From: CAYMJV01 sp964390545 | Lineage (GTDB): Bacteria; Desulfobacterota; BSN033; UBA1163 | Length of the DNA stretch: 36,860 nt | Reading direction: 5' to 3' | NCBI GenBank assembly: GCA_964390545.1 | Contig: CAYMJV010000023.1 | Span: 1-36,860 of the forward strand | Part shown: positions 14,117-22,577 of the stretch, one piece after another | How positions within the stretch are numbered: the first letter of the stretch is position 1 | Layout: each line of letters starts with the position of its first letter | The notes under the pieces: model-generated | Seen by the model: only the letters and a program-made list of their open reading frames with translations | Databases searched by the model: none | What the model was told of the DNA's origin: nothing | Program-made: the position numbers and the translations under genes

Positions 14117-14356
14117 ATGAACCAATTTAAGAAGATTGGGCTTTTGATCATCGGGTGGATTTTCATCGGGCTTGGAATCCTTGGCCTTTTCCTCCCCATC
14201 CTTCAGGGAATCCTTTTCATCATGATCGGCCTGGCCATCCTCTCTTCTCGAAGCAAAACGATAAGGCGTTTCTTAAAATACCTCGAAAGGCGATATCCCC
14301 ATCAATACCACAGGGTGGTCGCTTGGAGACTGAAGCTCAGAAGTTGGTTCAAATAA
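14117..14356 (+). CDS. Small membrane protein, PGPGW-like
   Basis: The 79-residue protein has two closely spaced hydrophobic segments, IGLLIIGWIFIGLGILGLFLPI and GILFIMIGLAILSS, followed by a basic C-terminal tail (RRFLKYLERRYPHQYHRVVAWRLKLRSWFK). This resembles the putative transmembrane PGPGW family, whose first helix pair encloses a PGPGW-like turn; here the turn is LFLPILQGI. Function unknown. An ATG at 14084 would add 11 residues, but neither start has a strong ribosome-binding site; I prefer 14117 because the helix starts right after it. Confidence 0.55.
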   Translation: MNQFKKIGLLIIGWIFIGLGILGLFLPILQGILFIMIGLAILSSRSKTIRRFLKYLERRYPHQYHRVVAWRLKLRSWFK

Positions 14357-14371
14357 GATAGCGTTTAAGGT

Positions 14372-14487
14372 TAGAGGTTGGAGGTTTTAGGCAAATTATC
14401 ATTTAATACTGCCTTCTGCTTACTGCCTACTCCTTTCTGTTTTTTTGCTTCTTTTTATGCCTCCAGCCTTAAACCTCAAACCTAACT
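14372..14487. repeat. GCAG/AGAGGTT-type intergenic inverted repeat
   Basis: The gap between the membrane protein and aldolase holds AGGTTAGAGGTTGGAGGTTT on the left, and CTGCCTTCTGCTTACTGCC and CCTTAAACCTCAAACCT on the right. Left and right are partly reverse complementary. The same word set appears at 30421-30592 and 35378-35655. Confidence 0.6.
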
Positions 14488-14497
14488 CAAAGTTTTG

Positions 14498-15424
14498 CTA
14501 GGCAGCCTTCCCGGAACTTCCAAAGAGTTTCATTTTCGACTGAACCGTCTGTTTAATGGCCTCGCGGCCAGGCCCCAGAATCTTTCGAGGGTCGAACTCA
14601 TCGGGTTTGGTGGTAAGAATTTCCCGCAAGGCCCCCACAAAACTGAGTCTTAAGTCGGTGTCGATATTGATCTTGGAAATCCCCAGGCCAATCGCCTTCT
14701 GGATGGCTTCGTCGGGAATGCCCTTTGCTCCCGGGAGTTTTGCACCGAACCGCTCAGCCCTTTCGAGGACAGCAGAGGGAACGCCAGAAGCTCCGTGAAG
14801 GACCAAGGGAATGCTGACCTTCCTGGCAATCTCCTTCAAGCGTTCAAAATCGAGCTTGGCCTCTCCCTTGAATTTATAAGCCCCATGAGAAGTCCCAATA
14901 GCAATAGCCAGAGCATCTACCCCAGTCCTTTTGAAGAAATCTTCGGCAGCCTGGGGATCGGTGAGGAAGGCCTCCTTTTCGGAGACCGAAATCTTTTCTT
15001 CAATTCCCTTCAGCCTTCCTAACTCTGCCTCCACTGAGACGCCTTTCCTTTTGGCCATCTCGACCACCTTTTTGGTGACCTCGATGTTCTTCTCAAATTC
15101 GAATTCGGATCCATCGATCATGACGGAGGTAAATCCGTTGTCGATGCAGGAGCGAATGACTTCCAGATCTTTGCCGTGGTCGAGATGAAGAGCGATAGGG
15201 ATGGAGGTCTGAGCAGCGGCTGTTCGAACCATGGAGATCAGATAGGGCATCCCCGCATATTGAATGGCCCCTTCTGAAACGGCGATGATCGCCGGAGACC
15301 TCTCCGCCTCCCCCGCAGAGACGATGGCCTGGAGGATCTCAAGGTTGTTGATATTGAAAGCTCCTACCGCATAGCCTCCCTTTCTGGCTAGAGTGAGTAA
15401 TTCTTTGTTGGTGGTTAACGGCAT
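14498..15424 (-). CDS. fba: Class II fructose-bisphosphate aldolase
   Basis: This enzyme cleaves fructose 1,6-bisphosphate to dihydroxyacetone phosphate and glyceraldehyde 3-phosphate, or runs the reverse in gluconeogenesis, in the cytoplasm. The 308-residue protein has the zinc-binding HLDHGKD (D82, H83), EAELG (E134), GTSHG (H180) and LVLHGASG (H210) of class II aldolases, and NIDTDLR binds substrate phosphate. The length is normal. The related tagatose-bisphosphate aldolase is a possible alternative, since the subclass is close. AAGGAG precedes the ATG by about 6 nt. No other glycolytic gene is in the window. Confidence 0.93.
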   Translation of the reverse strand: MPLTTNKELLTLARKGGYAVGAFNINNLEILQAIVSAGEAERSPAIIAVSEGAIQYAGMPYLISMVRTAAAQTSIPIALHLDHGKDLEVIRSCIDNGFTSVMIDGSEFEFEKNIEVTKKVVEMAKRKGVSVEAELGRLKGIEEKISVSEKEAFLTDPQAAEDFFKRTGVDALAIAIGTSHGAYKFKGEAKLDFERLKEIARKVSIPLVLHGASGVPSAVLERAERFGAKLPGAKGIPDEAIQKAIGLGISKINIDTDLRLSFVGALREILTTKPDEFDPRKILGPGREAIKQTVQSKMKLFGSSGKAA

Positions 15425-15606
15425 GTTGCTTCTCCTTTCTGAATTTATTATTATCAGGAAACAGTTTGAATATCAAATGTTTAAAAGAGATTTTTGAAAA
15501 AGCCCAGACCCCGTTGGAGAGTGGAGAGCAATTTTTACGGCTCTCTAAGATTTCTAATGACAAAGAAATCAAAATTGGTTAACCTCTCCCAAAAGGAGAA
15601 GGGGCG

Positions 15607-16731
15607 ATGAAGAAGGTGGGCGGGAAGCGAAGGCCTTCGAAATCAGAGGAAGTGGAAGAGAAAACGAAGCGATTGGTTCTTCTCTCCAAATTGGGTCGAA
15701 TTCTTAACTCCACACTCGATCACCAAGAGGTCCGGAGGAGGGCCATGGAAGCAGCCACCCAGTTGATGAAAGCAGAGGTGGGTTCCCTCCTCCTCATTGA
15801 TGAGGAGAAACAGCAACTCTATTTTGAAGTGGCCCTGGGCGATAAAGAGGAGGCGGTGAAGACGATCACCCTTGGCATGGGTGAGGGGATCGCGGGATGG
15901 GTGGCCAAGAATGGGAGACCATTGATTGTGAATACCCCTGAAAAGGATCCTCGTTTTTATAAAGGAGTGGATGAAAGGACGGAGTTTAGAACGAGAAACA
16001 TTATGTGCGTTCCTGTTAAGGTGAAAGACAGGGTCATTGGAGTTCTGGAAGCCATCAATAAGAAGCATGGAGAGAAGTTCGATCGGGAAGATCTGTCTCT
16101 CTTTGTCTCTTTGGCCGATCAGGTCGCAATTGCTCTGGATAATGCGCGGCTTTATGAGGAGTTGGAGGAGATGTTTTTTCAGACGGCAGAGTCGCTGGCC
16201 GATGCCATTGAGAAGCGCGACCCCTACACCGGAGGCCATACCCAGAGAGTCACTTCCTACAGCCTGGCGATTGCCCGTCATCTCCAGTTGAAATCATCGG
16301 AGAAAAGGTGTCTAAAGATCGCTGCAGTTCTGCATGATGTCGGGAAGATCGGGATCGAGGATCAAATTCTCAGAAAACCAGAGCCCTTGAGCCCTGAAGA
16401 GTACAATACCATCAAACGCCATACCAATATGGGAGCGGAGATTCTCGAACATATCCGGCAACTCAGGGATATCATTCCGGGGGTGAAATACCATCATGAA
16501 CAGATGAACGGGAGGGGTTATCCGGATGGGCTAAAGGGAGAAGAGATGCCCATCATTGCGAGGATTGTCGCCGTGGCCGACACCTATGATGCCATGACCA
16601 CAGACCGGCCCTATCGAAAGGCCCTTTCAAAGAAAGTGGCGATGGAGGAACTGAGAAGATGTGCGGGCGCCCAATTCGACGGGCAAGTGGTCGAGGCTTT
16701 TGTTAAGGCCTATGAATCAGGGGAAATATGA
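15607..16731 (+). CDS. GAF domain / HD-GYP phosphodiesterase
   Basis: The 374-residue protein combines an N-terminal GAF domain (about residues 38-185) with a C-terminal HD-GYP domain (about 195-370). The HD-GYP residues are all present: HDVGK (H243, D244, K247), HH at 296-297, NGRGYPDGL (GYP 304-306) and VADTYDAMTTDRPYRKA. HD-GYP proteins hydrolyse cyclic di-GMP, so this is probably a cytoplasmic sensor whose GAF domain reads a small ligand or redox state. No membrane helix is present. AAAAGGAGAAGG precedes the ATG. The gene is transcribed divergently from the aldolase. Confidence 0.9.
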   Translation: MKKVGGKRRPSKSEEVEEKTKRLVLLSKLGRILNSTLDHQEVRRRAMEAATQLMKAEVGSLLLIDEEKQQLYFEVALGDKEEAVKTITLGMGEGIAGWVAKNGRPLIVNTPEKDPRFYKGVDERTEFRTRNIMCVPVKVKDRVIGVLEAINKKHGEKFDREDLSLFVSLADQVAIALDNARLYEELEEMFFQTAESLADAIEKRDPYTGGHTQRVTSYSLAIARHLQLKSSEKRCLKIAAVLHDVGKIGIEDQILRKPEPLSPEEYNTIKRHTNMGAEILEHIRQLRDIIPGVKYHHEQMNGRGYPDGLKGEEMPIIARIVAVADTYDAMTTDRPYRKALSKKVAMEELRRCAGAQFDGQVVEAFVKAYESGEI

Positions 16732-16761
16732 ATTAAGGTTAAAAGTTCAAAGTTTAAAGTT

Positions 16762-16806
16762 AATCCCCCTCAATCCCCCTTTAGTAAAGGGGGAGGAAGG
16801 GGGATT
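16762..16806. repeat. CCCCCT/AGGGGG palindrome before the helicase gene
   Basis: AATCCCCCTC and TCCCCCTTTA on the left face TAAAGGGGGA and AAGGGGGATT on the right, forming a strong near-perfect hairpin of about 45 nt. It ends only a few bases before the GGGAG ribosome-binding site of the helicase gene, so folding of the transcript could affect its translation. Confidence 0.8.
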
Positions 16807-16823
16807 TGTCGGGAGAAAAGACA

Positions 16824-19175
16824 ATGTCGATTGTTGAAATTGTGGAATCCTGGAAACGATCGCGCAATATCTCACCTTGTATCACTGACCTGCGGGTTTT
16901 CGAGAAGAGGGAAGGGCAATACCGTCCTTTTCCAGATTTTTTCCATCCCCTGTTGAGAGAAGCCCTGGAGAGGGAAGGGATCCAGCGTCTCTACTCCCAC
17001 CAGGCCGAGGCGATCGAAGCGATTCAAAACGGGAGGGATGTGGTGGTAGTGACTCCCACCGCCTCCGGAAAGACCCTCTGCTATAACCTTCCGGTTTTGA
17101 ACTTTAAACTCTCCGCGCCTTCCTCAAAGGCCTTTTACCTCTTTCCTACCAAAGCCCTTTCTCAGGATCAGATGGTCGAACTCCAGAGCCTGATCGGGAG
17201 GCTTGAGAAGCCGATCACCACCTACACGTATGATGGAGACACCCCTCAAGATGCCCGGCAGGCCATCCGAACTAAGGGGGATATTGTCATCACGAATCCC
17301 GACATGCTTCACACGGGCATCCTTCCTCACCACACCAAGTGGGTTTCCTTCTTCGAGAATCTGAAGTTTGTGGTGATCGATGAACTCCATACGTACCGAG
17401 GGGTCTTCGGTTCCCACATGACGAATGTTTTGAGGCGGCTGAATCGGATCTGTCATTTCTATGGCTCAAAACCCCAATTCATCTGCTGCTCGGCCACCAT
17501 TGCCAATCCAAAAGAATTGGCAGAGAAGCTTCTGGGAAGGGAGGTGGTCCTGGTTGATCAGAGCGGAGCTCCTTCCTCAGAGAAAATCTTCATCTTCTAT
17601 AATCCGCCCGTGGTCAACAAGGAATTGGGCATCCGGAGGAGTCACATCCACGCTGCCAGACAGTTGGTTTCCCCTTTCATCGAGCAGGGAATTCAAACCA
17701 TTCTCTTTGCGACGAGTCGACTCTATGTGGAAGTTTTGACCAAATATCTGAAGGATCGGTTTGAGAAAAAACTGGAGGACAAAGGGAAAATTCGAGGGTA
17801 CCGGGGGGGCTATCTACCCGAGGTTCGCAGGGAAATCGAAAAAGGATTGAGGGGGAAGGAGGTGACGGCCGTCGTCTCGACCAATGCCCTTGAACTCGGC
17901 ATCGATATCGGGGACCTGGACGTCTGTATGATCGCAGGTTACCCAGGGACGATCGCCAGCACTTATCAGCAGGCAGGGCGGGCAGGAAGGCGATCAGAGA
18001 AGTCGCTTGTGGTCCTCGTTGCCCGTAGTCAACCTTTGGATCAGTTCATCATCGAAAATCCAGATTATTTCTTCGGAAGGCCTCCAGAACATGGGCTGAT
18101 CAATCCGGATAACCTTCTCATTCTCCTGAGCCATATCGAATGCGCTGCCTTTGAACTCCCTTTCCGCGACGGGGAGCGGTTCGGCAGAGAGGACCTGGGA
18201 GAGATGTTAAGATATCTCGAAGAGAAGGGGATGCTCCATCATAAAGGTGAGAATTGGTACTGGACGCAGGATGCTTATCCTGCGGAGAAGGTAAGCCTCC
18301 GGTCCGCCTCAGAGGACAACTTTGTGGTGGTCGATATGACGAAGCGCAAAGAGGAGGTCATTGCAGAGGTCGACTTCACAGGGGCCCATACGACTCTTTT
18401 CGAGGGAGCCGTCTACCTCTGTGAGTCAGAGATCTATACGGTGGAGAAGCTCGACTATCCCAATCGCAGAGCCTATGTCAAGAAGACGGAAGGGGACTAT
18501 TATACCGATGCAATCGACTATACAGATGTTTCCGTCCTGGAGGAGTTTGAAGGCAGGCCGGAAGAGACCATCGTCTCCGAACATGGCGAGGTCAAAGTGG
18601 CGACCCGGATTGTGGGATATAAGAAGATCAAGTTCTATACCCTTGAAAATCTGGGTTATGGAAAGATAGAACTTCCGGACCTTCAGTTTCATACGACGTC
18701 CTTTTGGATCACTTTTAAGAGGAGCTTGGTGGAAAGACTTCCCTTCAATCGCTTGGAGGTCATCGATGGCGTGTTGGGACTTGGCTATGCCCTTCATTCC
18801 ATAGCCGCCCTTCATCTCATGTGCGATCCCCGTGATCTCAATCGTTGTGTGGGAGACCGGGGAGCGAAGTGGTTCCTCCGCCTTTCGAGGGATTCGAAGG
18901 GGATTTATTCCTCTTACGATTCCCCGGAGGAGATTTCGGAGGAAAAAATGGGTCTCTTTGAGCCCACCCTCTTCCTTTATGATAACTATCCAGGGGGAAT
19001 GGGTTTCAGCCCCCAGCTTTTTGATGATACCCGAATGCTTCTTGAAAAGACGCAGGGACTTATCTCCCGATGTGAGTGTCGCTACGGTTGCCCTTCCTGC
19101 GTAGGACCCATCAAAGAAGTGGGAGAAAAATCGAAAGAAGTGGCGCTGGCACTGTTAAAAGAAATACTAAGGTAG
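16824..19175 (+). CDS. mrfA: MrfA-type DEAD/DEAH helicase with DUF1998 zinc domain
   Basis: The 783-residue protein is an SF2 helicase of the YprA/Hrq1-like group. Residues 55-84 hold the Q-like SHQAEAIEAI region and Walker A TPTASGKT (T77-T84). The Walker B variant is DELH (186-189). Motif III is CSATIANP, and helicase C has TNALELGIDIGDLD and QQAGRAGRR. The C-terminal DUF1998 part ends with four cysteines, C750, C752, C756 and C759 (CECRYGCPSC). In Bacillus subtilis, MrfA acts with MrfB in repair of mitomycin C damage. The next gene is the MrfB-type exonuclease, supporting the same role here. ATG 16824 is preceded by GGGAG; a TTG at 16806 would lie in a repeat. Confidence 0.88.
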   Translation: MSIVEIVESWKRSRNISPCITDLRVFEKREGQYRPFPDFFHPLLREALEREGIQRLYSHQAEAIEAIQNGRDVVVVTPTASGKTLCYNLPVLNFKLSAPSSKAFYLFPTKALSQDQMVELQSLIGRLEKPITTYTYDGDTPQDARQAIRTKGDIVITNPDMLHTGILPHHTKWVSFFENLKFVVIDELHTYRGVFGSHMTNVLRRLNRICHFYGSKPQFICCSATIANPKELAEKLLGREVVLVDQSGAPSSEKIFIFYNPPVVNKELGIRRSHIHAARQLVSPFIEQGIQTILFATSRLYVEVLTKYLKDRFEKKLEDKGKIRGYRGGYLPEVRREIEKGLRGKEVTAVVSTNALELGIDIGDLDVCMIAGYPGTIASTYQQAGRAGRRSEKSLVVLVARSQPLDQFIIENPDYFFGRPPEHGLINPDNLLILLSHIECAAFELPFRDGERFGREDLGEMLRYLEEKGMLHHKGENWYWTQDAYPAEKVSLRSASEDNFVVVDMTKRKEEVIAEVDFTGAHTTLFEGAVYLCESEIYTVEKLDYPNRRAYVKKTEGDYYTDAIDYTDVSVLEEFEGRPEETIVSEHGEVKVATRIVGYKKIKFYTLENLGYGKIELPDLQFHTTSFWITFKRSLVERLPFNRLEVIDGVLGLGYALHSIAALHLMCDPRDLNRCVGDRGAKWFLRLSRDSKGIYSSYDSPEEISEEKMGLFEPTLFLYDNYPGGMGFSPQLFDDTRMLLEKTQGLISRCECRYGCPSCVGPIKEVGEKSKEVALALLKEILR

Positions 19176-19262
19176 AGGGTTCTAGGGTTCGAGGATTCAA
19201 GGGTTCGAGTGAAATTTACAAATGCTTGACCCCTTGGACCCTGGACCCCTGGAACCCTTGGG
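19176..19262. repeat. GGGTTCGAGG/CCTTGGACCC low-complexity spacer
   Basis: GGTTCTAGGGTTCGAGGATTC and CCTTGGACCCTGGACCCCTGG form facing imperfect arms in the gap between the helicase and exonuclease genes. The related word GGGTTCAAGGGTTCGAGGG occurs at 21247-21265. Confidence 0.6.
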
Positions 19263-19265
19263 TTG

Positions 19266-20558
19266 ATGCTTATGGATCTCAAAGAACGCTTGAATCGTCT
19301 CACTTCTGTCTCTAAGGTTCCCTCCACCCGCTTGGAGGGTGAGGGAAGGGGAGAGTTGAGACAGAGAATCGACCGTCTCCTCGAACCGAAGAAGGTTTAC
19401 CGGAAGCGGGGAATCATCCCTGTCGAACAATTGGTGAAGGGAGAGGTCATTTCAACCCCCTATGGAGAGGCCTTTCGGGTAAAGGACTATTTTCCTCCCG
19501 ACTTTCGATATGGAGAGATGACCCTGACTGAAATCCTCAACATACCTACTTACCCTGCCCATCTCCTCACAAAAGACGAACGTCTTAAAGAGTTGGATTT
19601 TCAGAAAGCTCTCTTCCTCGATACTGAGACGACTGGCCTAAGTGGAGGCACCGGGACTTTTGCCTTCATGGTGGGATTGGGTTTCTTCCAGGGAGATGAG
19701 TTTTTGATCCTGCAATTCTTTATGAGAGACTATTCGGAAGAGAAAGCTTCTCTCTCGCTCATCAACGAACTGCTGGAATCCTTTCAATTCCTGGTCACTT
19801 TTAACGGAAAACATTATGATATTCCTCTTCTCGAAACTCGATTCATCCTCTGTCGCATGAAGACGAAGATCAGAGAGATGCCCAATTTTGATCTCCTCTA
19901 TCCATCCAGAAAGATCTGGAAGGGAGCTTACGACAACTGTCGCCTCGTCACTCTTGAATCTCAGCTTTTGGGGATGGAGAGGGGAGACGATGTTCCATCA
20001 GAATGGATTCCGCAGCTTTATTTCGAATATGTCCAAACCGGGGACGCCCAGAAGATCCATCCGGTTTTTTATCATAACCAAATGGATATCCTCACGATGG
20101 TAGCATTGGCGGGAAGAATCCATCTCGTCTATCACGACCCTCTGGTGGCCCGACCTCGAAGGGGGGTTGAACACCTTGCGCTGGGAAGGCTCTTCTGGGA
20201 ACATGGGTGTCCGGAGAAGGCCATCCATTGCCTCGAGATTGCCCTGAAACGATGTGACGAAGAGCTCACCTGGTCCGTCATGAGATGGCTCTCCATGGCG
20301 TTTAAGAAGACGGGGCAAGCGGAGAGGGCCCTCTCCCTCTGGGAAGAGATGTTGACCTGGCCTTATCCGGAGGATGTCACCCCTTATATCGAGCTGGCAA
20401 AATACCATGAGCACCGACGGAAAGATTTTGAAAAAGCAATGGCCTATGTAGAGCAGGCCTTGGAGCAGACCCCATCTCATCAACAAAGGGAGATCGAGAT
20501 GCTTCGCCTTAGGAGGCAACGGCTGGAGCAGAAGCGGGTTGGAAATGTGACTCGATGA
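19266..20558 (+). CDS. mrfB: MrfB-type DEDDh exonuclease (YprB-like) with TPR-like C-terminus
   Basis: The 430-residue protein has a ribonuclease-H-like exonuclease domain at about 110-290. The acidic residues are D119 and E121 (LDTETTG), D185 (FNGKHYD) and H270/D274 (HNQMD), as in DEDDh 3'-5' exonucleases. The C-terminal part (about 295-420) is helical and TPR-like (LGRLFWEHGCPEKAIHCLEIAL, MAFKKTGQAERALSLWEEML, DFEKAMAYVEQALEQ). In B. subtilis, MrfB is the nuclease that partners the helicase MrfA. The order helicase then exonuclease is the same here. The start is uncertain: TTG 19263, ATG 19266 and ATG 19272 lie within nine bases and none has a strong ribosome-binding site. Confidence 0.87.
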   Translation: MLMDLKERLNRLTSVSKVPSTRLEGEGRGELRQRIDRLLEPKKVYRKRGIIPVEQLVKGEVISTPYGEAFRVKDYFPPDFRYGEMTLTEILNIPTYPAHLLTKDERLKELDFQKALFLDTETTGLSGGTGTFAFMVGLGFFQGDEFLILQFFMRDYSEEKASLSLINELLESFQFLVTFNGKHYDIPLLETRFILCRMKTKIREMPNFDLLYPSRKIWKGAYDNCRLVTLESQLLGMERGDDVPSEWIPQLYFEYVQTGDAQKIHPVFYHNQMDILTMVALAGRIHLVYHDPLVARPRRGVEHLALGRLFWEHGCPEKAIHCLEIALKRCDEELTWSVMRWLSMAFKKTGQAERALSLWEEMLTWPYPEDVTPYIELAKYHEHRRKDFEKAMAYVEQALEQTPSHQQREIEMLRLRRQRLEQKRVGNVTR

Positions 20559-20568
20559 TCGTCGCCTA

Positions 20569-20597
20569 TTGACAGCGTTCGTCTAAATATCTATATT
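20569..20597 (+). promoter_or_regulatory. Strong candidate sigma-70 promoter for the FmdB-like gene
   Basis: TTGACA (20569-20574) and TATATT (20592-20597) are separated by exactly 17 nt. It lies 75 bases upstream of the ATG. Confidence 0.6.
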
Positions 20598-20671
20598 ATT
20601 TTACCATATGGGTTTGATGATGACGGGCATTATAAAACCATTCAATTTAACAGAAAAAGGAGGGAACAGGC

Positions 20672-20836
20672 ATGCCTACGTATGAGTATCTTTGCCCGAA
20701 ATGTAAGAAGAAGTTTACTGTTATTCTCAGTATAAGAGATCACGATGCAAGGAAGGCGAAGTGCCCAAAATGTGGGGGAAAAAAGCTTGAACAACTCATC
20801 ACTTCCTTCCAAACGAAGACCTCACGAAAGAGTTGA
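20672..20836 (+). CDS. FmdB-family zinc ribbon protein
   Basis: The 54-residue protein begins MPTYEYLCPKCKKKFTV and continues AKCPKCGGKKLEQLITSFQTK. Two CxxC pairs (C8/C11 and C31/C34) form the small zinc ribbon of the FmdB regulatory-protein family, whose function is not settled. It is cytoplasmic. AGGAGGG lies about 6 nt before the ATG and a good promoter lies upstream, so it is likely expressed alone. It is shorter than common gene-length cut-offs. Confidence 0.85.
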   Translation: MPTYEYLCPKCKKKFTVILSIRDHDARKAKCPKCGGKKLEQLITSFQTKTSRKS

Positions 20837-20877
20837 CCCCTTCTCTTAGGATGAAGCAGAGGCCTTGCCTCTGCTTC

Positions 20878-21216
20878 TCAATCCCTTGCTTCGATCTCGA
20901 TACCAAAATGCTCAAGTGTCCTCTGAACTAACAACCTCCAGAGGCGGTAGTTGTCTTCCGGAGGGAAGAGTTGAAGGAATCCCTTGGAGTATCTCTCCGT
21001 TACCTCTTTCGTTATCTCCTCAACGGAATCCCCGCGGTTTATCCATTCCAGCACAAAGGCTTTAAACTCCTCGATGCTCTGCCGCGACCTCTGCAAATGG
21101 TACCGAACCGCTTCCTTTCCCATGATGGCAAACGTCTCTCCTTTGATGAGATAGAGGTTGAAATACTGGGATCCGAGAAGCGAGATATTTTCGGTTAGCC
21201 TGATAGGAGGAATCAC
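20878..21216 (-). pseudogene. Metallo-beta-lactamase-fold protein remnant with internal deletion
   Basis: The 112-residue frame begins IRLTENISLLGSQYFNLYLIKGETFAI, which fits the first two strands of a metallo-beta-lactamase hydrolase. It then passes straight to MGKEAVRYHLQRSRQSIEEFKAFVLEWINRGDSVEEITKEV, which fits the C-terminal helices of such proteins. The whole metal-binding core, including HxHxDH and later histidines, is missing (about 150 residues by family expectation). The join keeps the frame open. I read this as an in-frame deletion remnant that cannot be an active hydrolase. An unrelated small protein is possible. The start has a GGAGG-like upstream sequence on the minus strand. 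Confidence 0.5.
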
Positions 21217-21239
21217 ACATTTTAATTAACTTAATCTCC

Positions 21240-21370
21240 GAAGGGGTTCAAGGGTTCGAGGGTTCCAGTGTTTCTCAAGATCATTTGATTGCCCATCTCC
21301 CCATCTCCCTGTCTCCCAATCTCCTAATCCTCTTATCTCCCTGTCTGGGTGTATCCCTATCTCCGGGTCT
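21240..21370. repeat. TCTCCC and GGGTTC low-complexity intergenic region
   Basis: GGGTTCAAGGGTTCGAGGG at about 21245 is followed by many units of the type CATCTCCC, CCTGTCTCC, CAATCTCC and CTTATCTCC up to the end of the ferredoxin-like gene. No gene is seen. Confidence 0.6.
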
Positions 21371-21375
21371 CATGT

Positions 21376-22155
21376 TCAGCGCGCGTGGGCGAACTGCTGT
21401 GGCCGATGGGTTGCTTCTTCTTCTGATTTGATCTCTCCCCGGATACCAATCTTCACTTTTTTGAAAGGAATCTTTTTCCCCGAAGCCGCAATCGCATCCT
21501 CTGTAGCCTTCACCAGCCCGAAGCAACAAGGAACCTCCATATAGGGAACCGTCACGCTCTTGATGGAATGGGTCCTGAAGATCTCGGTCAATTTTTCCTT
21601 ATAGGATTGGATGTCATCCAGTTTTGGACAACCCACGACCACAGCCTTCCCTTTGAGAAAGTCCTGATGGAAATCGGGATAAGCAAAGGGAACACAATCA
21701 GCCGCTACCAAGAGGTCGGCATTCTGGAAATAGGGAGCATTGATTGGCACCAGCTTGAGCTGGACAGGCCACTGAGAGAGCTGGGACACGGAAGATCGTC
21801 TATCGTCCGAGTCAACTCGTGGTTTCGGAACTTGAAATTGCATGGGCCTTGAAGACGGGCATCCAGCAAAAACAGGGTGAGGGTTAGGTTGAGGTTCAGG
21901 TATGGCTTCGTTCTTCTTATGCAGGAAAGCCTCCACAGCCTTCTTATCGAAGTCTTCTGCCTCCCTTTCGGTGACGGTGATAGCATCTTGAGGACAATGT
22001 CCCAAACAGGCCCCCAGGCCGTCGCAGAACTTGTCGCTGGTCAATCTTGCTTTTCCATCAATGATCTGAAGGGCGCCCTCAGCGCAATTGGGGATACAAA
22101 GAGCACAGCCATTACATTTCTCCTCATCAATCTTTACAATCTTTCTCGTCGCCAT
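21376..22155 (-). CDS. Ferredoxin-like protein with 2[4Fe-4S] domain and C-terminal extension
   Basis: The 259-residue protein has an N-terminal bacterial ferredoxin domain: CNGCALCIPNC (C-x2-C-x2-C-x3-C) followed by CDGLGACLGHCP in the second cluster (C-x5-C-x3-CP). Residues 150-250 form a separate domain with ADLLVAADCVPFAYPDFHQDF, VVVGCPKLDDIQSYKEKL and VPYMEVPCCFGLVKATEDAI, rich in conserved cysteines. This matches ferredoxin proteins common in anaerobes that are linked to electron bifurcation or heterodisulfide-type systems, but the partner is not in the window. It probably carries electrons in the cytoplasm. The N-terminus MATRKIVKIDEEKC is normal. Confidence 0.85.
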   Translation of the reverse strand: MATRKIVKIDEEKCNGCALCIPNCAEGALQIIDGKARLTSDKFCDGLGACLGHCPQDAITVTEREAEDFDKKAVEAFLHKKNEAIPEPQPNPHPVFAGCPSSRPMQFQVPKPRVDSDDRRSSVSQLSQWPVQLKLVPINAPYFQNADLLVAADCVPFAYPDFHQDFLKGKAVVVGCPKLDDIQSYKEKLTEIFRTHSIKSVTVPYMEVPCCFGLVKATEDAIAASGKKIPFKKVKIGIRGEIKSEEEATHRPQQFAHAR

Positions 22156-22577
22156 TGTTTAACCTCCCGTTTGTTTTCTTAAGAAAAGGGTAACCTCTTC
22201 AAGAACTTTTTGCCTTGATTTAAGTCAAAAGAAATAAAAATTTTGGGGAAAAAGAAAACCATAACCCCAATTGAGCGAAAAAAATAACTTCCTCCCCCCA
22301 TGGTGGGGGAGGATTCAGGTGGGGGGGGGGAAGGTCCAAGACGTCCACCCCCATCCCAACCTTCCCCCATCGTTAGGGGGAAGGAGATGAGATAAAAAAT
22401 CGTTTGTCTGAATAAATGACTAAACAAATCGGACAACTGGACGTTAAGACCAAATTCATCAACTCGAAAGATGGGGATTTTTTTTGGCTCAATTGGCGTA
22501 TTGGATCCAGCGATGGATTGATGAAATTTCAATTTATTTGTGGTAAAAGAAGGTAACATCCGGGAGGGGAAAAGAGC
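22156..22577. repeat. Intergenic region with G-rich palindromes
   Basis: Between the ferredoxin and the divergent EamA gene I see hairpins CCTCCCCCCATGGTGGGGGAGG (about 22290-22311) and CTTCCCCCATCGTTAGGGGGAAG (about 22361-22383), with a run of ten G near 22320. An AT-rich part near 22470-22550 may hold promoters. No gene is supported; the long minus-strand frame here is a repeat product. Confidence 0.55.
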
